DNA of 64,000 bases from Ruegeria conchae. GTDB lineage: Bacteria > Pseudomonadota > Alphaproteobacteria > Rhodobacterales > Rhodobacteraceae. Position 1 is the stretch's first letter. Each line of letters begins with the position of its first letter. This document shows, one piece after another, positions 45,374-56,056 of the stretch. The notes beneath the pieces were generated by a model. That model was not told where the DNA came from and searched no databases. It saw only the letters and a program-made list of their open reading frames with translations. Made by a program: the position numbers and the translations under genes. The stretch spans positions 186,001 through 250,000 of the forward strand of contig NZ_AEYW01000007.1 in NCBI RefSeq assembly GCF_000192475.1. The letters are read 5' to 3'.

Positions 45374-45660
45374 CTAAGGTGAAACGAGTGGTTTTGGACG
45401 ATTTTGCATTAGCCTGATTCCAAGTAGCAAGGACAAACATCCAAACGCCAATCCCATTGCGAGGGCATTGGCAACGAAGATACCGCCAAACAGGGATAAA
45501 GTTCTCGTCTTTCCCAAAAGTGAACCCAAAGATGACGACAGGGGAAAAGAAAACTATGTCTAGCCATGTACTAGAGCCTTGCCAATCAATGTCGCCGCTC
45601 TTCACTTTTTCCCTCAAGCTGTTCTTCCGATTATAAACCCATGATCGAGCACGTTGAGCC
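45374..45660 (-). pseudogene. Remnant of a small membrane protein, frameshifted and 5' truncated
   Basis: On the minus strand a frame reads RSWVYNRKNSLREKVKSGD, then STWLDIVFFSPVVIFG. A change of frame near 45530 continues it with a hydrophobic segment, GGIFVANALAMGLAFG and LSLLLGIRLMQ, to a stop at 45374. The upstream end runs directly into the VirD4 fragment on the other strand without a start codon, so the gene has been cut there. Family unknown; this reconstruction is my inference. Confidence 0.4.
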
Positions 45661-46002
45661 GCCGTTTATGCGCTGCACCTCCAGTCTTTCGTTGATGCTG
45701 TGCTCTTCGGAGCTGGCGTGCCGGTTGATTTCATCTTGGATGAAGCAACCAATGCGCCGCTCAAGTCGCTTATCTCAGCCATGACCGTTATTCGCGGTTA
45801 TGGCGGCAACTTGCATTTCATCGCGCAGTCGCGGTCCGAGATACAGCGGGCCTACTCTGACAAAGAAGCGGCAACGATCGAAGAGAATGCGATCGTGAAG
45901 CAGTATTTTGGCTTTAGCTCATTCGAAGAATGCGAGCGAATTTCGCGCGCGATCGGTGACCCAAAAGTAACAATCAACATAGTGCCAGAGGGTGAACAAT
46001 GA
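45658..46002 (+). pseudogene. C-terminal fragment of a type IV secretion coupling protein (VirD4/TraG)
   Basis: About 114 residues. VPVDFILDEATNAPLKSLIS is the Walker B region of the VirD4/TraG ATPase family and VIRGYGGNLHFIAQSRSEIQ is its sensor motif, followed by the usual EENAIVKQYFGFSS. The N-terminal 450 or so residues, including membrane helices and Walker A, are missing; the homology starts abruptly at about 45660 with a stop codon just before it. It is thus a deletion remnant of a conjugation system. The next gene overlaps its stop by ATGA, as in an intact operon. Confidence 0.8.
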
Positions 46003-46256
46003 CTCCGCGCTTGTTCAAGCCCAGTTATCTTTTGTGGGTCGGACCCTTGGCAGCGTTGTGGCTGACCTTCCATACGCTCGGATTGCCGCATGTGATTTGG
46101 TCATACACTTGGCGAGACAACGGTCATGGCATGAGCCTATCCGTGCCGCGCATCTATGTGCGCTGTCGCTTCATCGGACCCTATGGTGAATTCGATGTTC
46201 CGGCGACAGGTGGCAACTGCGCTTGGGTGCGTTTCTTCCATGAGGAGACGCGCTAA
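45999..46256 (+). CDS. Small conjugation-associated membrane protein
   Basis: 85 residues. One hydrophobic segment near the N-terminus (YLLWVGPLAALWLTFHTLGL) and a C-terminal part with two cysteines (YVRCRFIGPYGEF; GNCAWVRFF). It starts inside the stop of the VirD4 fragment (ATGA), the order seen behind virD4 in mobile elements of this group, as far as I recall. Function not known. Confidence 0.65.
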   Translation: MTPRLFKPSYLLWVGPLAALWLTFHTLGLPHVIWSYTWRDNGHGMSLSVPRIYVRCRFIGPYGEFDVPATGGNCAWVRFFHEETR

Positions 46257-46501
46257 TGGATTGTCTCTTCGGGCCAATCAACACGCCATTCGAGTTCCAG
46301 AATGGAAGCCAATTCCACCCTGGCCAAATTCTTCACGACGTGGAGAACGGTTTCTTCATCGACATCACCATTGGCAATGTCGGTGTCGCATTTCTCACGG
46401 GGCAGCATGATCAAGCAAAAAGGTCTGATCTCTTCCCAGAAGGTTTCGTAATCCATTGGCTCAAGCCAATCCACAATATCGTTGATGAAGCTGAATTTCA
46501 T
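46253..46501 (-). CDS. Hypothetical acidic protein, alternative to the + strand gene
   Basis: 82 residues, MKFSFINDIVDWLEP to the C-terminus VDWPEETIH. No ribosome site is visible before 46501; the frame is open to 46558. Amino acid composition is that of a small soluble protein. It is fully antisense to the coupled + strand frame, so at most one is likely to be expressed. Confidence 0.35.
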   Translation of the reverse strand: MKFSFINDIVDWLEPMDYETFWEEIRPFCLIMLPREKCDTDIANGDVDEETVLHVVKNLARVELASILELEWRVDWPEETIH

Positions 46502-46570
46502 ATTGGATTCAGCATAGCAAAATCTGTGATCTGGCCACAAATGTCGGCCCGAAACCAAGGGAGACTATGA
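46256..46570 (+). CDS. Hypothetical protein, strand ambiguous
   Basis: 104 residues. Its start shares a base with the previous stop (TAATG) and its stop overlaps the next start (ATGA), so the position fits a + strand operon very well. Yet the opposite strand has an open frame (46253-46501, start MKFSFINDIVDWLEP) whose acidic, Trp-rich composition looks more like a normal soluble protein. Only one can be the real gene, or both are. The + frame has no recognisable motif. I list the + strand first because of the coupling. Confidence 0.4.
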   Translation: MDCLFGPINTPFEFQNGSQFHPGQILHDVENGFFIDITIGNVGVAFLTGQHDQAKRSDLFPEGFVIHWLKPIHNIVDEAEFHIGFSIAKSVIWPQMSARNQGRL

Positions 46571-47061
46571 TGCCAGAGTCATCCAATGAACTTCGTGCTC
46601 ACTTCAATCCAAAGGGTGAGCTTTATGAGCTGCGCCATCAACTAGCCCGCGTCATGAACAACAAGGAATGGAAAACCTATTCCAAAATTGCTGGGGATTT
46701 CGATGCCAAACGCCGCTACACCGAACGGGCATTTCAGCTTGATCGCAATTTGCGGTTTCAAGAAACCCGCAAGCGCCTGATCGATGAAGCAGGCTCCGTG
46801 AAACGCCAGTTCACACCAAAGTTCTTTGGTGCCGATAACTTCGACAAGAATGACATTAATCGCCGTGCGAAAGCTCAAGTGATCGATGCCCACAAAAAAG
46901 ACATGGCCCGGATTGATCGCGACGAAACCGAAGTTCTGCGCACTATGCTCGAAACCTGCGAGAAACGGGCCTTCAAACGCGAAGAAGTGAAACGGGATTT
47001 TCAAAAATCTGTGGACCGCCGATCTGGGTATGAACGACGTCAACGATCGTGGAGCCGCTAG
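46567..47061 (+). CDS. Basic, helical hypothetical protein of the mobile element
   Basis: 164 residues, rich in Lys, Arg and Glu, with long predicted helices (for example residues 20-80 and 105-150) and a very basic C-terminus (RRSGYERRQRSWSR). No signal or membrane segment. Such composition is common in DNA- or RNA-binding accessory proteins of conjugative elements, but no family is recognised. The ATG overlaps the preceding stop. Confidence 0.6.
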   Translation: MMPESSNELRAHFNPKGELYELRHQLARVMNNKEWKTYSKIAGDFDAKRRYTERAFQLDRNLRFQETRKRLIDEAGSVKRQFTPKFFGADNFDKNDINRRAKAQVIDAHKKDMARIDRDETEVLRTMLETCEKRAFKREEVKRDFQKSVDRRSGYERRQRSWSR

Positions 47062-47140
47062 AAACACATCAATCGCAACTTATGCAGGAAATCACGCTGT
47101 AACCCGCTGAAATTAGCCGTTTTTAGGAGTTTATGATAAA

Positions 47141-47505
47141 ATGAAGTTAGGTGATAAAATGGTTGAAAAACTGAATGACAAAACAGGCTGTGACGGCCTT
47201 AAGTTCGAGTTCGACACCTCTACAAAGCCAACCCTATCGGTGGATGTGGAGCGCTATCAACACTTCCTTGATGAAAGCGACTTGACCGAAGTTCAGAAGG
47301 CCGAGTTCCTTCAATCGCTTTGGAATATCATGATGAGTTTTGTTGAGCTGGGGTTCGGTGTGCATCCGCTTCAGGAAGTCTGTGGAAAAGATGCTGGGAC
47401 AAGCACTCTATCCACCGATGAATATTCAGATGCGCTAAGCTTGGAATACCCCCAAGATGACGAGGACGCCCGCGCTAATGAGCGTGAAGGCAGTTTGGAG
47501 TTAGA

Positions 47506-47509
<4 letters not shown>
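47141..47509 (+). CDS. Small acidic protein coupled to serine recombinase
   Basis: 122 residues, acidic, with a central helical part (VERYQHFLDESDLTEVQKAE then FLQSLWNIMMSFVELGFG) and a disordered acidic tail. The stop overlaps the recombinase start by ATGA, so the two are translated together. A role as a recombination directionality factor or accessory to the recombinase is possible but not shown. ttaggag lies upstream; an ATG at 47159 is an alternative start. Confidence 0.65.
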
Positions 47510-49197
<1,688 letters not shown>

Positions 49198-49206
49198 AGA
49201 AAGACA

Positions 49207-49362
49207 ATGGCAGACAAAAATTCACCCAAAAAACACGGCAAATCCGGGGAAACGCGCGAGGACCGTTTGAAGGCGGCTCTGAAGGCGAATATGGCGCGGC
49301 GTAAGGCACAGGCGAAAGCGCGGGCAGCGTCCGGGCACAAGGCCGACAAGGACGAGGGATAA
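49207..49362 (+). CDS. Small basic conserved protein upstream of murA
   Basis: 51 residues, too short for many gene callers: MADKNSPKKHGKSGETRED, then a helical Ala/Lys/Arg-rich part (LKAALKANMARRKAQAKARA) and a charged end. It lies six bases ahead of the murA start in the same direction. I recall similar short basic frames before murA in Rhodobacterales. It could bind nucleic acid or ribosomes; no function is established. Confidence 0.7.
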   Translation: MADKNSPKKHGKSGETREDRLKAALKANMARRKAQAKARAASGHKADKDEG

Positions 49363-49368
49363 GAGCAG

Positions 49369-50637
49369 ATGGATTCGATTCTGGTGACGGGCAACGGTCC
49401 GCTGAGTGGGCAGATTCCCATTGCAGGGGCGAAGAATGCGTGCCTGACGCTGATGCCTGCGACGTTGCTCAGCAAAGAACCGCTGACGCTGACCAATGCG
49501 CCGCGCCTTAGTGACATCAAGACAATGACCGCATTGCTTCAATCTCTTGGGGCTGAAGTGTCCGCATTGCAGGATGGGCAGGTGATTGCGATGTCGAGCC
49601 ACAGCCTGACCAGCCATGTTGCTGATTATGACATCGTTCGTAAGATGCGCGCTTCGAATCTGGTACTCGGACCGTTGCTTGCGCGGTTTGGGCAGGCGGT
49701 TGTCTCGCTGCCTGGTGGCTGTGCGATCGGCGCGCGCCCGATGGATTTGCATGTCGAAGGGTTAGAGGCGCTGGGTGCCGAAATCGAATTGAAAGATGGC
49801 TATCTACACGCCAAGGCACCCGGTGGTCTGAAAGGTGCCGTGCACGAAATGCGATTTGCCTCGGTTGGTGCGACTGAGAATATCGTCATGGCTGCCACGC
49901 TGGCTAAGGGTACGACAGTACTTAAGAACGCTGCGCGCGAGCCTGAGATTGTCGATCTGGTGGAATGCCTGCGCAAGATGGGCGCGCAAATTTCCGGTGA
50001 GGGTAGTTCGACCATCGAAATTCAAGGTGTCGACCGGCTGCACGGTGCCACCCATCAGGTGGTGACCGACCGGATCGAGTTGGGCACTTATATGCTGGCC
50101 CCTGCGATCTGCGGAGGCGAGGTCGAGCTGTTAGGTGGCCGTATGCGGCTGGTTGAGAGTTTTGCTGCCAAGTTGGATGCGGCAGGGGTCAGTGTGGCAG
50201 AGACCGACAAAGGCCTGAAAGTGACGCGCAAGAACGGGCGCGTAAGCTCGGTTGATGTTGTTACCGAACCGTTCCCCGGATTTCCAACCGATTTGCAGGC
50301 GCAGATGATGGCGCTGATGTGTACAGCTGAGGGAACTTCGGTGCTTGAGGAACGCATCTTTGAAAATCGTTTTATGCACGCCCCCGAATTGGTGCGCATG
50401 GGTGCGAATATTGAGGTGCATGGTGGCACGGCCACCGTCACCGGGGTTGAGCGCTTGAAAGGCGCGCCGGTGATGGCGACCGATCTGCGGGCTTCGGTCT
50501 CGTTGATCCTTGCCGGATTGGCGGCGGAAGGTGAAACGGTGGTCAGCCGGGTCTATCATCTGGATCGCGGATATGAACATGTGGTGCGCAAGCTGGAAGG
50601 CGTGGGCGCAAAGATCGAACGGATTAAGGGTCAATGA
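49369..50637 (+). CDS. murA: UDP-N-acetylglucosamine 1-carboxyvinyltransferase
   Basis: 422 residues, the standard length. It adds enolpyruvate from PEP to UDP-GlcNAc, the first committed step of peptidoglycan synthesis, in the cytoplasm. N-terminal [17 protein letters not shown] is diagnostic. The catalytic cysteine is in [19 protein letters not shown] near residue 115, so it should be fosfomycin-sensitive. [13 protein letters not shown] and [10 protein letters not shown] complete the pattern. It overlaps the DUF2948 gene by ATGA. Confidence 0.97.
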   Translation: MDSILVTGNGPLSGQIPIAGAKNACLTLMPATLLSKEPLTLTNAPRLSDIKTMTALLQSLGAEVSALQDGQVIAMSSHSLTSHVADYDIVRKMRASNLVLGPLLARFGQAVVSLPGGCAIGARPMDLHVEGLEALGAEIELKDGYLHAKAPGGLKGAVHEMRFASVGATENIVMAATLAKGTTVLKNAAREPEIVDLVECLRKMGAQISGEGSSTIEIQGVDRLHGATHQVVTDRIELGTYMLAPAICGGEVELLGGRMRLVESFAAKLDAAGVSVAETDKGLKVTRKNGRVSSVDVVTEPFPGFPTDLQAQMMALMCTAEGTSVLEERIFENRFMHAPELVRMGANIEVHGGTATVTGVERLKGAPVMATDLRASVSLILAGLAAEGETVVSRVYHLDRGYEHVVRKLEGVGAKIERIKGQ

Positions 50638-51110
50638 CAGACGCGAGTTTCAAAGACGGCCGTGAGGCACCGCTGAACCTTGGGGCCGAGGATGCCGATG
50701 ACCTGCAGGTTATCGCGACCCTGACGCAGGACGCGATTTTTCCGGTCACCGAGATGACATGGCGCCCATCCGAGCGTCGCTTTGCCTTGTTGCTGAATCG
50801 CTTTCGGTGGGAAGACAAAGATGCCGCTGCCCGGCGAGGCCGCGCATTCGAACGAGTGCAGGCAGTATTGGTGTTTGATTCCGTTTTGTCGGTGGCCAGC
50901 CAAGGTATCGACCGCAGCGATAAGGATATGATCCTGTCCCTGTTGTCGGTTGAATTCGAGCCCGCAGAAGATGGCGCCGGTCAGGTGTTGCTGACGCTCG
51001 CTGGCGATGGTGCGATACGGCTGTCGGTCGAGGTGATAGACGTTACGCTCAAGGACGTTACACGCCCATACATCGCGCCCTCGGGCCAGGCTCCGCAGCA
51101 CCCTGAGTGA
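50634..51110 (+). CDS. DUF2948 family protein
   Basis: 158 residues. The pattern [20 protein letters not shown] with [19 protein letters not shown] is characteristic of DUF2948, an alphaproteobacterial family found next to murA and hisD. No function is known. Start and stop overlap both neighbours (ATGA before, GTGA after), so it is part of the murA-hisD transcription unit. Confidence 0.9.
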   Translation: MTDASFKDGREAPLNLGAEDADDLQVIATLTQDAIFPVTEMTWRPSERRFALLLNRFRWEDKDAAARRGRAFERVQAVLVFDSVLSVASQGIDRSDKDMILSLLSVEFEPAEDGAGQVLLTLAGDGAIRLSVEVIDVTLKDVTRPYIAPSGQAPQHPE

Positions 51111-51628
51111 ACAATAAACGTGGCATCGCTCAGGCGTTTTCGAACCCATCTGAGGGTCTAGGATTACGACCCGCAACTGTTTTTGATGTGTTCGGCATGA
51201 GCCGGACTCTGACCCGTTCGTTCTGCGATCTGTGTCAGGCGGATCATCGGGATGACCCCATGAAGCTTGCCCTATGGACCGCCAACAAGGATCCGGCTGC
51301 GATCCGAGACTGGATCGATGCTGGAGCCTCTCTGTGGGTCGCGACAAAAAGGGAGGAGGTTGTAGCGGTTGGCGGACTGCGTGCAGAGGGTGAGATTTCA
51401 TTACTCTATGTCGATCCAGATCACTCTGGGCAACGAATTGGCGCAACTCTTCTGCATCAGTTGCAGGATGAATTGCGCGCGCAAGGCTGCACAGAGGCGC
51501 AATTGCGTGCGACCAAAACCGCGCATGGGTTCTATGTCGCTCAGGGTTGGCAGGATGCTGGAGACCCCACCGAATGGAACGGCCTTCCGCAATATCCAAT
51601 GCGCAAATCGCTGCATCCAGTAGGCTAA
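51107..51628 (+). CDS. GNAT-family N-acetyltransferase (GTG start)
   Basis: 173 residues from a GTG that overlaps the DUF2948 stop. The acetyl-CoA site is ISLLYVDPDHSGQRIGATLL, the Q/RxxGxG/A motif, near residues 95-115; the C-terminal HGFYVAQGWQ is the usual GNAT end. Substrate unknown. In the order I expect for this group hisD directly follows DUF2948, so this gene looks like an insertion. Confidence 0.85.
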   Translation: MNNKRGIAQAFSNPSEGLGLRPATVFDVFGMSRTLTRSFCDLCQADHRDDPMKLALWTANKDPAAIRDWIDAGASLWVATKREEVVAVGGLRAEGEISLLYVDPDHSGQRIGATLLHQLQDELRAQGCTEAQLRATKTAHGFYVAQGWQDAGDPTEWNGLPQYPMRKSLHPVG

Positions 51629-51688
51629 GGGTTGAGGCCACGCGGTCCCGGCTATAAGACCCGTTGAAACGCCTTCGGAGTACCCTAC

Positions 51689-52990
51689 ATGCCCGTTTTC
51701 CTCGATACGACCGCAGCTGATTTCGAGCCCGCTTTTCAGTCGCTGCTATCCGCAAAACGCGAGGACAGCCCCGATGTGGACGCGGTCGTGGCACAGATCA
51801 TCGACGATGTGCGGACCCGAGGCGACGCGGCGGTGATTGAACTGACCGCGAAATTCGACCGTCTCGAGCTGACGCCCGAGACCATGGCCTTCTCTGCAGA
51901 TGAGATCGCTGAAGCCGTCGCGCGGGTTACGCCAGAGGATCGCGCAGCGCTGGAACTGGCGGCTGACCGCATCAGGGCCTACCACGAAAAACAGATGCCC
52001 GAGGGCCATCGGTGGACTGATGAGGCCGGGGCGACGCTCGGCTGGCGCTGGTCCGCGGTGTCGGCTGCGGGGCTCTATGTGCCGGGAGGACTGGCGTCAT
52101 ACCCCTCATCGGTTCTGATGAACGCAATTCCTGCAAAGGTGGCTGGCGTGGGCCGGCTGGCGATTGTCGTCCCAACACCTGACGGTCAGGCGAACCCGTT
52201 GGTCCTGCTGGCGGCGCAGCTGTCGGGTGTGGATGAAATCTATCGTATCGGAGGTGCGCAGGCCGTGGCCGCGCTGGCATATGGCACCGAGACTATTGCG
52301 CCGGTCGACAAGATCACCGGGCCGGGCAATGCCTTTGTTGCGGCTGCCAAACGCCGCGTTTTCGGCAAAGTTGGCATCGATATGATCGCCGGTCCCTCGG
52401 AAATTCTGGTCATTGCCGACAGGGACAACGACCCCGACTGGATCGCTTTGGACCTGCTCAGCCAGGCCGAACATGACGAATGCGCGCAATCGATTCTTAT
52501 TACTGACGCCGCCGATTTCGGTGAGGCCGTTGCCCAAGCCGTCGAGAAACGCCTTGAGACCCTTCAGCGCCGTACCATCGCAGGTGCCAGTTGGCGTGAT
52601 TTCGGCGCGGTGATTACCGTGCGTGATCTGAATGAGGCCGCCGCATTGTCCAATCGTATCGCCCCCGAGCATCTGGAACTCTGCGTGTCCGACCCAGAGG
52701 CTCTGAGCCAGAAAACCATCCACGCAGGTGCCATCTTCCTCGGCCAGTATACGCCCGAAGCCATCGGCGACTATGTCGGCGGCCCTAATCATGTGCTGCC
52801 AACCGCACGTTCGGCGCGATTCTCGTCAGGACTCAGCGTGATGGATTTCCTCAAACGAACCACGCTCAGCCAAATGACGCCCGAGGCTCTCCGCATCATC
52901 GGTCCGGCGGCCGAAATGCTTGCGAAGTCGGAAAGCCTTGAGGCGCACGGATTATCGGTTACGGCACGCCTGAACCGGTTGAACGGTTGA
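51689..52990 (+). CDS. hisD: Histidinol dehydrogenase
   Basis: 433 residues. It oxidises L-histidinol to L-histidine with two NAD, the last step of histidine synthesis, using zinc. Diagnostic stretches: AGLYVPGGLASYPSSVLMNA, GPGNAFVAAAKRRVFG, IDMIAGPSEILVIAD, LDLLSQAEHDE (zinc and base region) and PEAIGDYVGGPNHVLPT. Complete and normal in length. No other his genes are in the window. Confidence 0.97.
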   Translation: MPVFLDTTAADFEPAFQSLLSAKREDSPDVDAVVAQIIDDVRTRGDAAVIELTAKFDRLELTPETMAFSADEIAEAVARVTPEDRAALELAADRIRAYHEKQMPEGHRWTDEAGATLGWRWSAVSAAGLYVPGGLASYPSSVLMNAIPAKVAGVGRLAIVVPTPDGQANPLVLLAAQLSGVDEIYRIGGAQAVAALAYGTETIAPVDKITGPGNAFVAAAKRRVFGKVGIDMIAGPSEILVIADRDNDPDWIALDLLSQAEHDECAQSILITDAADFGEAVAQAVEKRLETLQRRTIAGASWRDFGAVITVRDLNEAAALSNRIAPEHLELCVSDPEALSQKTIHAGAIFLGQYTPEAIGDYVGGPNHVLPTARSARFSSGLSVMDFLKRTTLSQMTPEALRIIGPAAEMLAKSESLEAHGLSVTARLNRLNG

Positions 52991-53087
52991 TGAGACGCAA
53001 TGACTTGAGGCGATGCCACTTCTGTGCGTTGCCCATTGAAATCCGTTGTTATAGGTCTGTGCAGACGTAAGGATTGTGACTGTTAAG

Positions 53088-53567
53088 ATGACCCGTATCT
53101 CACATATCGAACTGGATGACCGGAACCTACCCCCGCCGACCCCCGAAATCGAGCAGGAGCGCAAGGTCGCCATCTATGATCTGCTTGAGGAGAATTCATT
53201 CACCCTTCCTTCGCGCGACGACCGGGCAACCCCGGACGGGCCATACCACTTGCAACTGTCAATCCGCGACAAACGTCTGGTATTCGACATTGCAACCGAG
53301 GCGAGCGAGAAGGCGGCTGAGTTTCATCTGTCGCTGGGGCCGTTCCGCCAAGTGGTCAAAGACTACTTCCAGATTTGCGAGAGCTATTTCAACGCGGTGA
53401 AGAACCTTCCGCCCAGCCAAATCGAAACCATCGATATGGCCCGGCGCGGTATCCACAACGAAGGTAGCCGCGTGCTACAGGAACGGCTGGAAGGCAAAGC
53501 CGATATCGACACCGACACCGCCCGCCGCCTGTTCACGCTAATCTGCGTGCTGCATTTCGGAGGCTGA
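53088..53567 (+). CDS. UPF0262 family protein
   Basis: 159 residues. N-terminal RISHIELDD and LPPPTPEIEQERKVAIYDLL are the family hallmark; the C-terminus is DIDTDTARRLFTLICVLH. ATG 53088 is preferred over the GTG four codons upstream because homologues begin M-x-R-I-S-H. Function unknown, but the gene is nearly always beside hisD in this order. The phosphatase gene starts three bases after it. Confidence 0.92.
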   Translation: MTRISHIELDDRNLPPPTPEIEQERKVAIYDLLEENSFTLPSRDDRATPDGPYHLQLSIRDKRLVFDIATEASEKAAEFHLSLGPFRQVVKDYFQICESYFNAVKNLPPSQIETIDMARRGIHNEGSRVLQERLEGKADIDTDTARRLFTLICVLHFGG

Positions 53568-53570
53568 CGG

Positions 53571-54023
53571 GTGACGTCTCTGCCGCAGTCCATTCTGTTC
53601 TGTTGCGACCACAATTCGGTTCGGTCCCCCATGGCCGAAGGCATCATGAAGAAATTTTATGGGACAGGCACCTATGTGCAATCTGCGGGTGTCCACGGTG
53701 ATCTTGATATCGACGGCTTTTGCATAGCTGTCTGTCAGGAGATCGAAGTCGAGTTGTCCCGCCACCGTTCGCGATCATTCGACGAGATGGAGGAATGGGG
53801 CGACGATCTCAGCTCGTTTGATCTGATTGTGGCCCTATCGCCAGCCAGCCAGAGAAAGGCGCTGGAACTGACCCGGTTTTTTCACCTCGATGTCGATTAT
53901 TGGCCAATTATGGACCCTACCGGATTAGGCGAATCCCGCGAGGAAAAGCTACGTCACTATCGACAGACCCGCGATCAGATCATCTCGCATCTGAAAGACC
54001 GCTGGGGCGAACCTACGGAGTGA
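53571..54023 (+). CDS. Low-molecular-weight protein-tyrosine phosphatase family protein
   Basis: 150 residues, GTG start. The P-loop is FCCDHNSVRSPMAEG, a C-x5-R(S) motif with Cys12 as probable nucleophile. The general acid aspartate is likely in the WPIMDPT stretch near residue 114 (usual DP motif). The conserved position after UPF0262 is typical. Substrate unknown; the same fold gives arsenate reductases, but the context favours a phosphatase. Confidence 0.88.
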   Translation: MTSLPQSILFCCDHNSVRSPMAEGIMKKFYGTGTYVQSAGVHGDLDIDGFCIAVCQEIEVELSRHRSRSFDEMEEWGDDLSSFDLIVALSPASQRKALELTRFFHLDVDYWPIMDPTGLGESREEKLRHYRQTRDQIISHLKDRWGEPTE

Positions 54024-54025
54024 CC

Positions 54026-54424
54026 ATGAACCCGACTGTAAAAACCTATTTTGATGCCTTCAATGCGGGTGATGTGGAAGGCATGTTGGCCTGCCTCTCC
54101 GATGACGTGGCCCATCATGTGAACGAAGGTCAGATACGCGTCGGCAAAGAGAAATTTGCCGCATTCTGCGCCCATATGAATCGTTGCTACCACGAGAACC
54201 TGACCGATATCGTGATCTTCGAGGCCGAGCACGGCGCCCGCGCCGCCGCCGAGTTTATCGTTAACGGCACCTATCTGGAAACCGATGAGGGGTTGCCTGA
54301 GGCGCATGGCCAGACCTATCGCCTGCCTGCGGGTTCGTTCTTTGACCTCAGGGATGGCAAGATCACTCGCGTGACGACCTACTACAATCTTGCTGACTGG
54401 ACCAAACAGGTTGCAAATGGCTGA
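54026..54424 (+). CDS. NTF2-like protein, ketosteroid-isomerase-related
   Basis: 132 residues from ATG 54026, two bases after the phosphatase stop. The NTF2 pattern is clear: TVKTYFDAFNAGDVEGMLAC near the start, DDVAHHVNEGQIRVG, and GSFFDLRDGKITRVTTYYN at the end. Such small cone-shaped proteins bind or isomerise small molecules. Function unknown. It overlaps the following acetyltransferase gene by eight bases. Confidence 0.87.
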   Translation: MNPTVKTYFDAFNAGDVEGMLACLSDDVAHHVNEGQIRVGKEKFAAFCAHMNRCYHENLTDIVIFEAEHGARAAAEFIVNGTYLETDEGLPEAHGQTYRLPAGSFFDLRDGKITRVTTYYNLADWTKQVANG

Positions 54425-55010
54425 GATCACGGATGTCCGCCCCTTGACCGGAGCGGCACTTGAGGTTGCGCTGGACGATGTGGCGCGCCTGCGGATCGAG
54501 GTGTTCCGGGTCTGGCCATATCTCTATGATGGCGATTTGGCCTATGAACGGGAATACCTGCGATCCTATCGGGACAGTGACAGGGCTATCGTTGTCGGTG
54601 CCTTTGATAGCGACAGGTTGGTCGGCGCCTCGACAGGGGCCCCCCTGACCGATCATGCAGACGACTTCGCCGCAGCCTTTGCAGAGACGGATCTGGACCT
54701 TTCAAACATCTTCTACTGCGCAGAGTCCGTGTTGTTGCCGCGCTACCGAGGACAAGGTGTAGGGCATAAGTTCTTTGACCTGCGCAAGCAACATGCGCGT
54801 GCGTTGGGCTTCACCAAATGCACCTTCTGCAGCGTCCAGCGCCCCGACAACCATCCGATGCGACCCACCGATTACCGTCCGCTTGATACCTTCTGGCGCG
54901 CGCGGGGATACACGCCGTTACCGGGGTTGGTAGCGCAGTTCTCGTGGAAGGATGTGGGCGAGGAGTTTGAAAACCAAAAACCACTGCAGTTTTGGATTCG
55001 TGATCTATAA
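54417..55010 (+). CDS. GNAT-family N-acetyltransferase
   Basis: 197 residues from ATG 54417, within the end of the previous gene. The acetyl-CoA motif is LLPRYRGQGVGHKFFDLRKQ near residue 106. The rest is typical: FYCAESV before it and FWRARGYTPL near the C-terminus. Its coupling to the NTF2-like gene suggests a shared small-molecule target, which is not known. Confidence 0.86.
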   Translation: MAEITDVRPLTGAALEVALDDVARLRIEVFRVWPYLYDGDLAYEREYLRSYRDSDRAIVVGAFDSDRLVGASTGAPLTDHADDFAAAFAETDLDLSNIFYCAESVLLPRYRGQGVGHKFFDLRKQHARALGFTKCTFCSVQRPDNHPMRPTDYRPLDTFWRARGYTPLPGLVAQFSWKDVGEEFENQKPLQFWIRDL

Positions 55011-55069
55011 AATGCTTGAGGGCAAGCTGCCCACTTGCCCCGATTATAGCCACCCAATACCATCGTGGC

Positions 55070-55747
55070 ATGTGTGGTAAGTTTGCAGCCGGTCACCTGA
55101 CGCAGCGCGAGATGTTGGCGATACTCGAGAATTTTCTCTACGGAAAAGTTTCGGCTCATTTGCCCGACCAGTTGCCAACAGGCGGTTATAATGTTTCCCC
55201 GACCAATCAGATCGGCATGATCCGGTGGGCGAATGGCACCGCAGAACTGACAACCGCACGCTGGCAGTTGAAGGACCCGCGTAGCGCGAAGCCCGTCATA
55301 AACTCGAAGATTGAAAATGTAGGTTTCTGGCAAGATTACTGGGACAACGGCCGCTGCTTGATCCCGGCGTTGGGGTACTATGAGTGGCCAAAAGACCGGG
55401 GCCATGATTGCCCGGTCTTTATTACGGTCAAGCGCAACGCACCTACCATGTTCTTCGCCGGTTTTGTTCGAACACAAGACGGAAGTCACAATTGTTCGAT
55501 TCTAACCCGTCAGCCAAGCCCGCAGATTGCCCATATTCACAGTCGTATGCCGGTCATCCTGACGCCTGATGAGATTGAAAGCTGGTTGTCAGGGGTAACG
55601 ACACCTCAGGACGCTCAGAAATCGCTTGGAGCAGGTTACGAGGGCCGCTTCGAGTTTCACGCTGTAAGACCGATTAAGCGCGATAGCGAAGGCGAAGAAA
55701 TGATCGAGCCATATTCCCCGCCGGTTCAGACGGCGTTTGATTTTTGA
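55070..55747 (+). CDS. SRAP-domain protein (YedK/HMCES-like)
   Basis: 225 residues. Start 55070 is chosen because the conserved Cys2 must follow the initiator methionine: MCGKFAAG. Cys2 forms a thiazolidine crosslink with abasic sites in single-stranded DNA, protecting the genome. Other active-site features are VINSKIENV (conserved Asn), ALGYYEWPK (Glu) and IHSRMPVILT (His). All are present, so the protein should be active. It stands alone downstream of the acetyltransferase. Confidence 0.93.
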   Translation: MCGKFAAGHLTQREMLAILENFLYGKVSAHLPDQLPTGGYNVSPTNQIGMIRWANGTAELTTARWQLKDPRSAKPVINSKIENVGFWQDYWDNGRCLIPALGYYEWPKDRGHDCPVFITVKRNAPTMFFAGFVRTQDGSHNCSILTRQPSPQIAHIHSRMPVILTPDEIESWLSGVTTPQDAQKSLGAGYEGRFEFHAVRPIKRDSEGEEMIEPYSPPVQTAFDF

Positions 55748-56056
55748 TTGAACCAAAGCGTAAGTGGCCGTCCGGTGAACCTGGCCGGTTATTATGGAGC
55801 GGAATGTACTGTGTGGTGCCACGGCATAGAGCCTTGCGATCCGACGAGTGCCTCGCTCGTGCCATCCATGATAAGCAAGCAAACGCGGCGCTGAATGCCC
55901 AGCCGAGCACAATCTCGGGCACCTCTACGCCGCCAAACCCGATTTGGCGACGTTCTACAAGTGGATTGATCCTACAAACAGCATGTATCGGGGAATCGGA
56001 AAATGTCGCGAAACAAGCATTATTCGTGTACCAAGCCGAACCGCTCCCGCATAACC
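55748..56056. other. 309 bases without a supportable gene
   Basis: Frames cross this stretch on both strands but lack ribosome sites and look like mirror images of each other. It separates two convergent genes (SRAP and J-domain), so it is mainly their 3' region. No clear terminator is seen. Confidence 0.5.
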
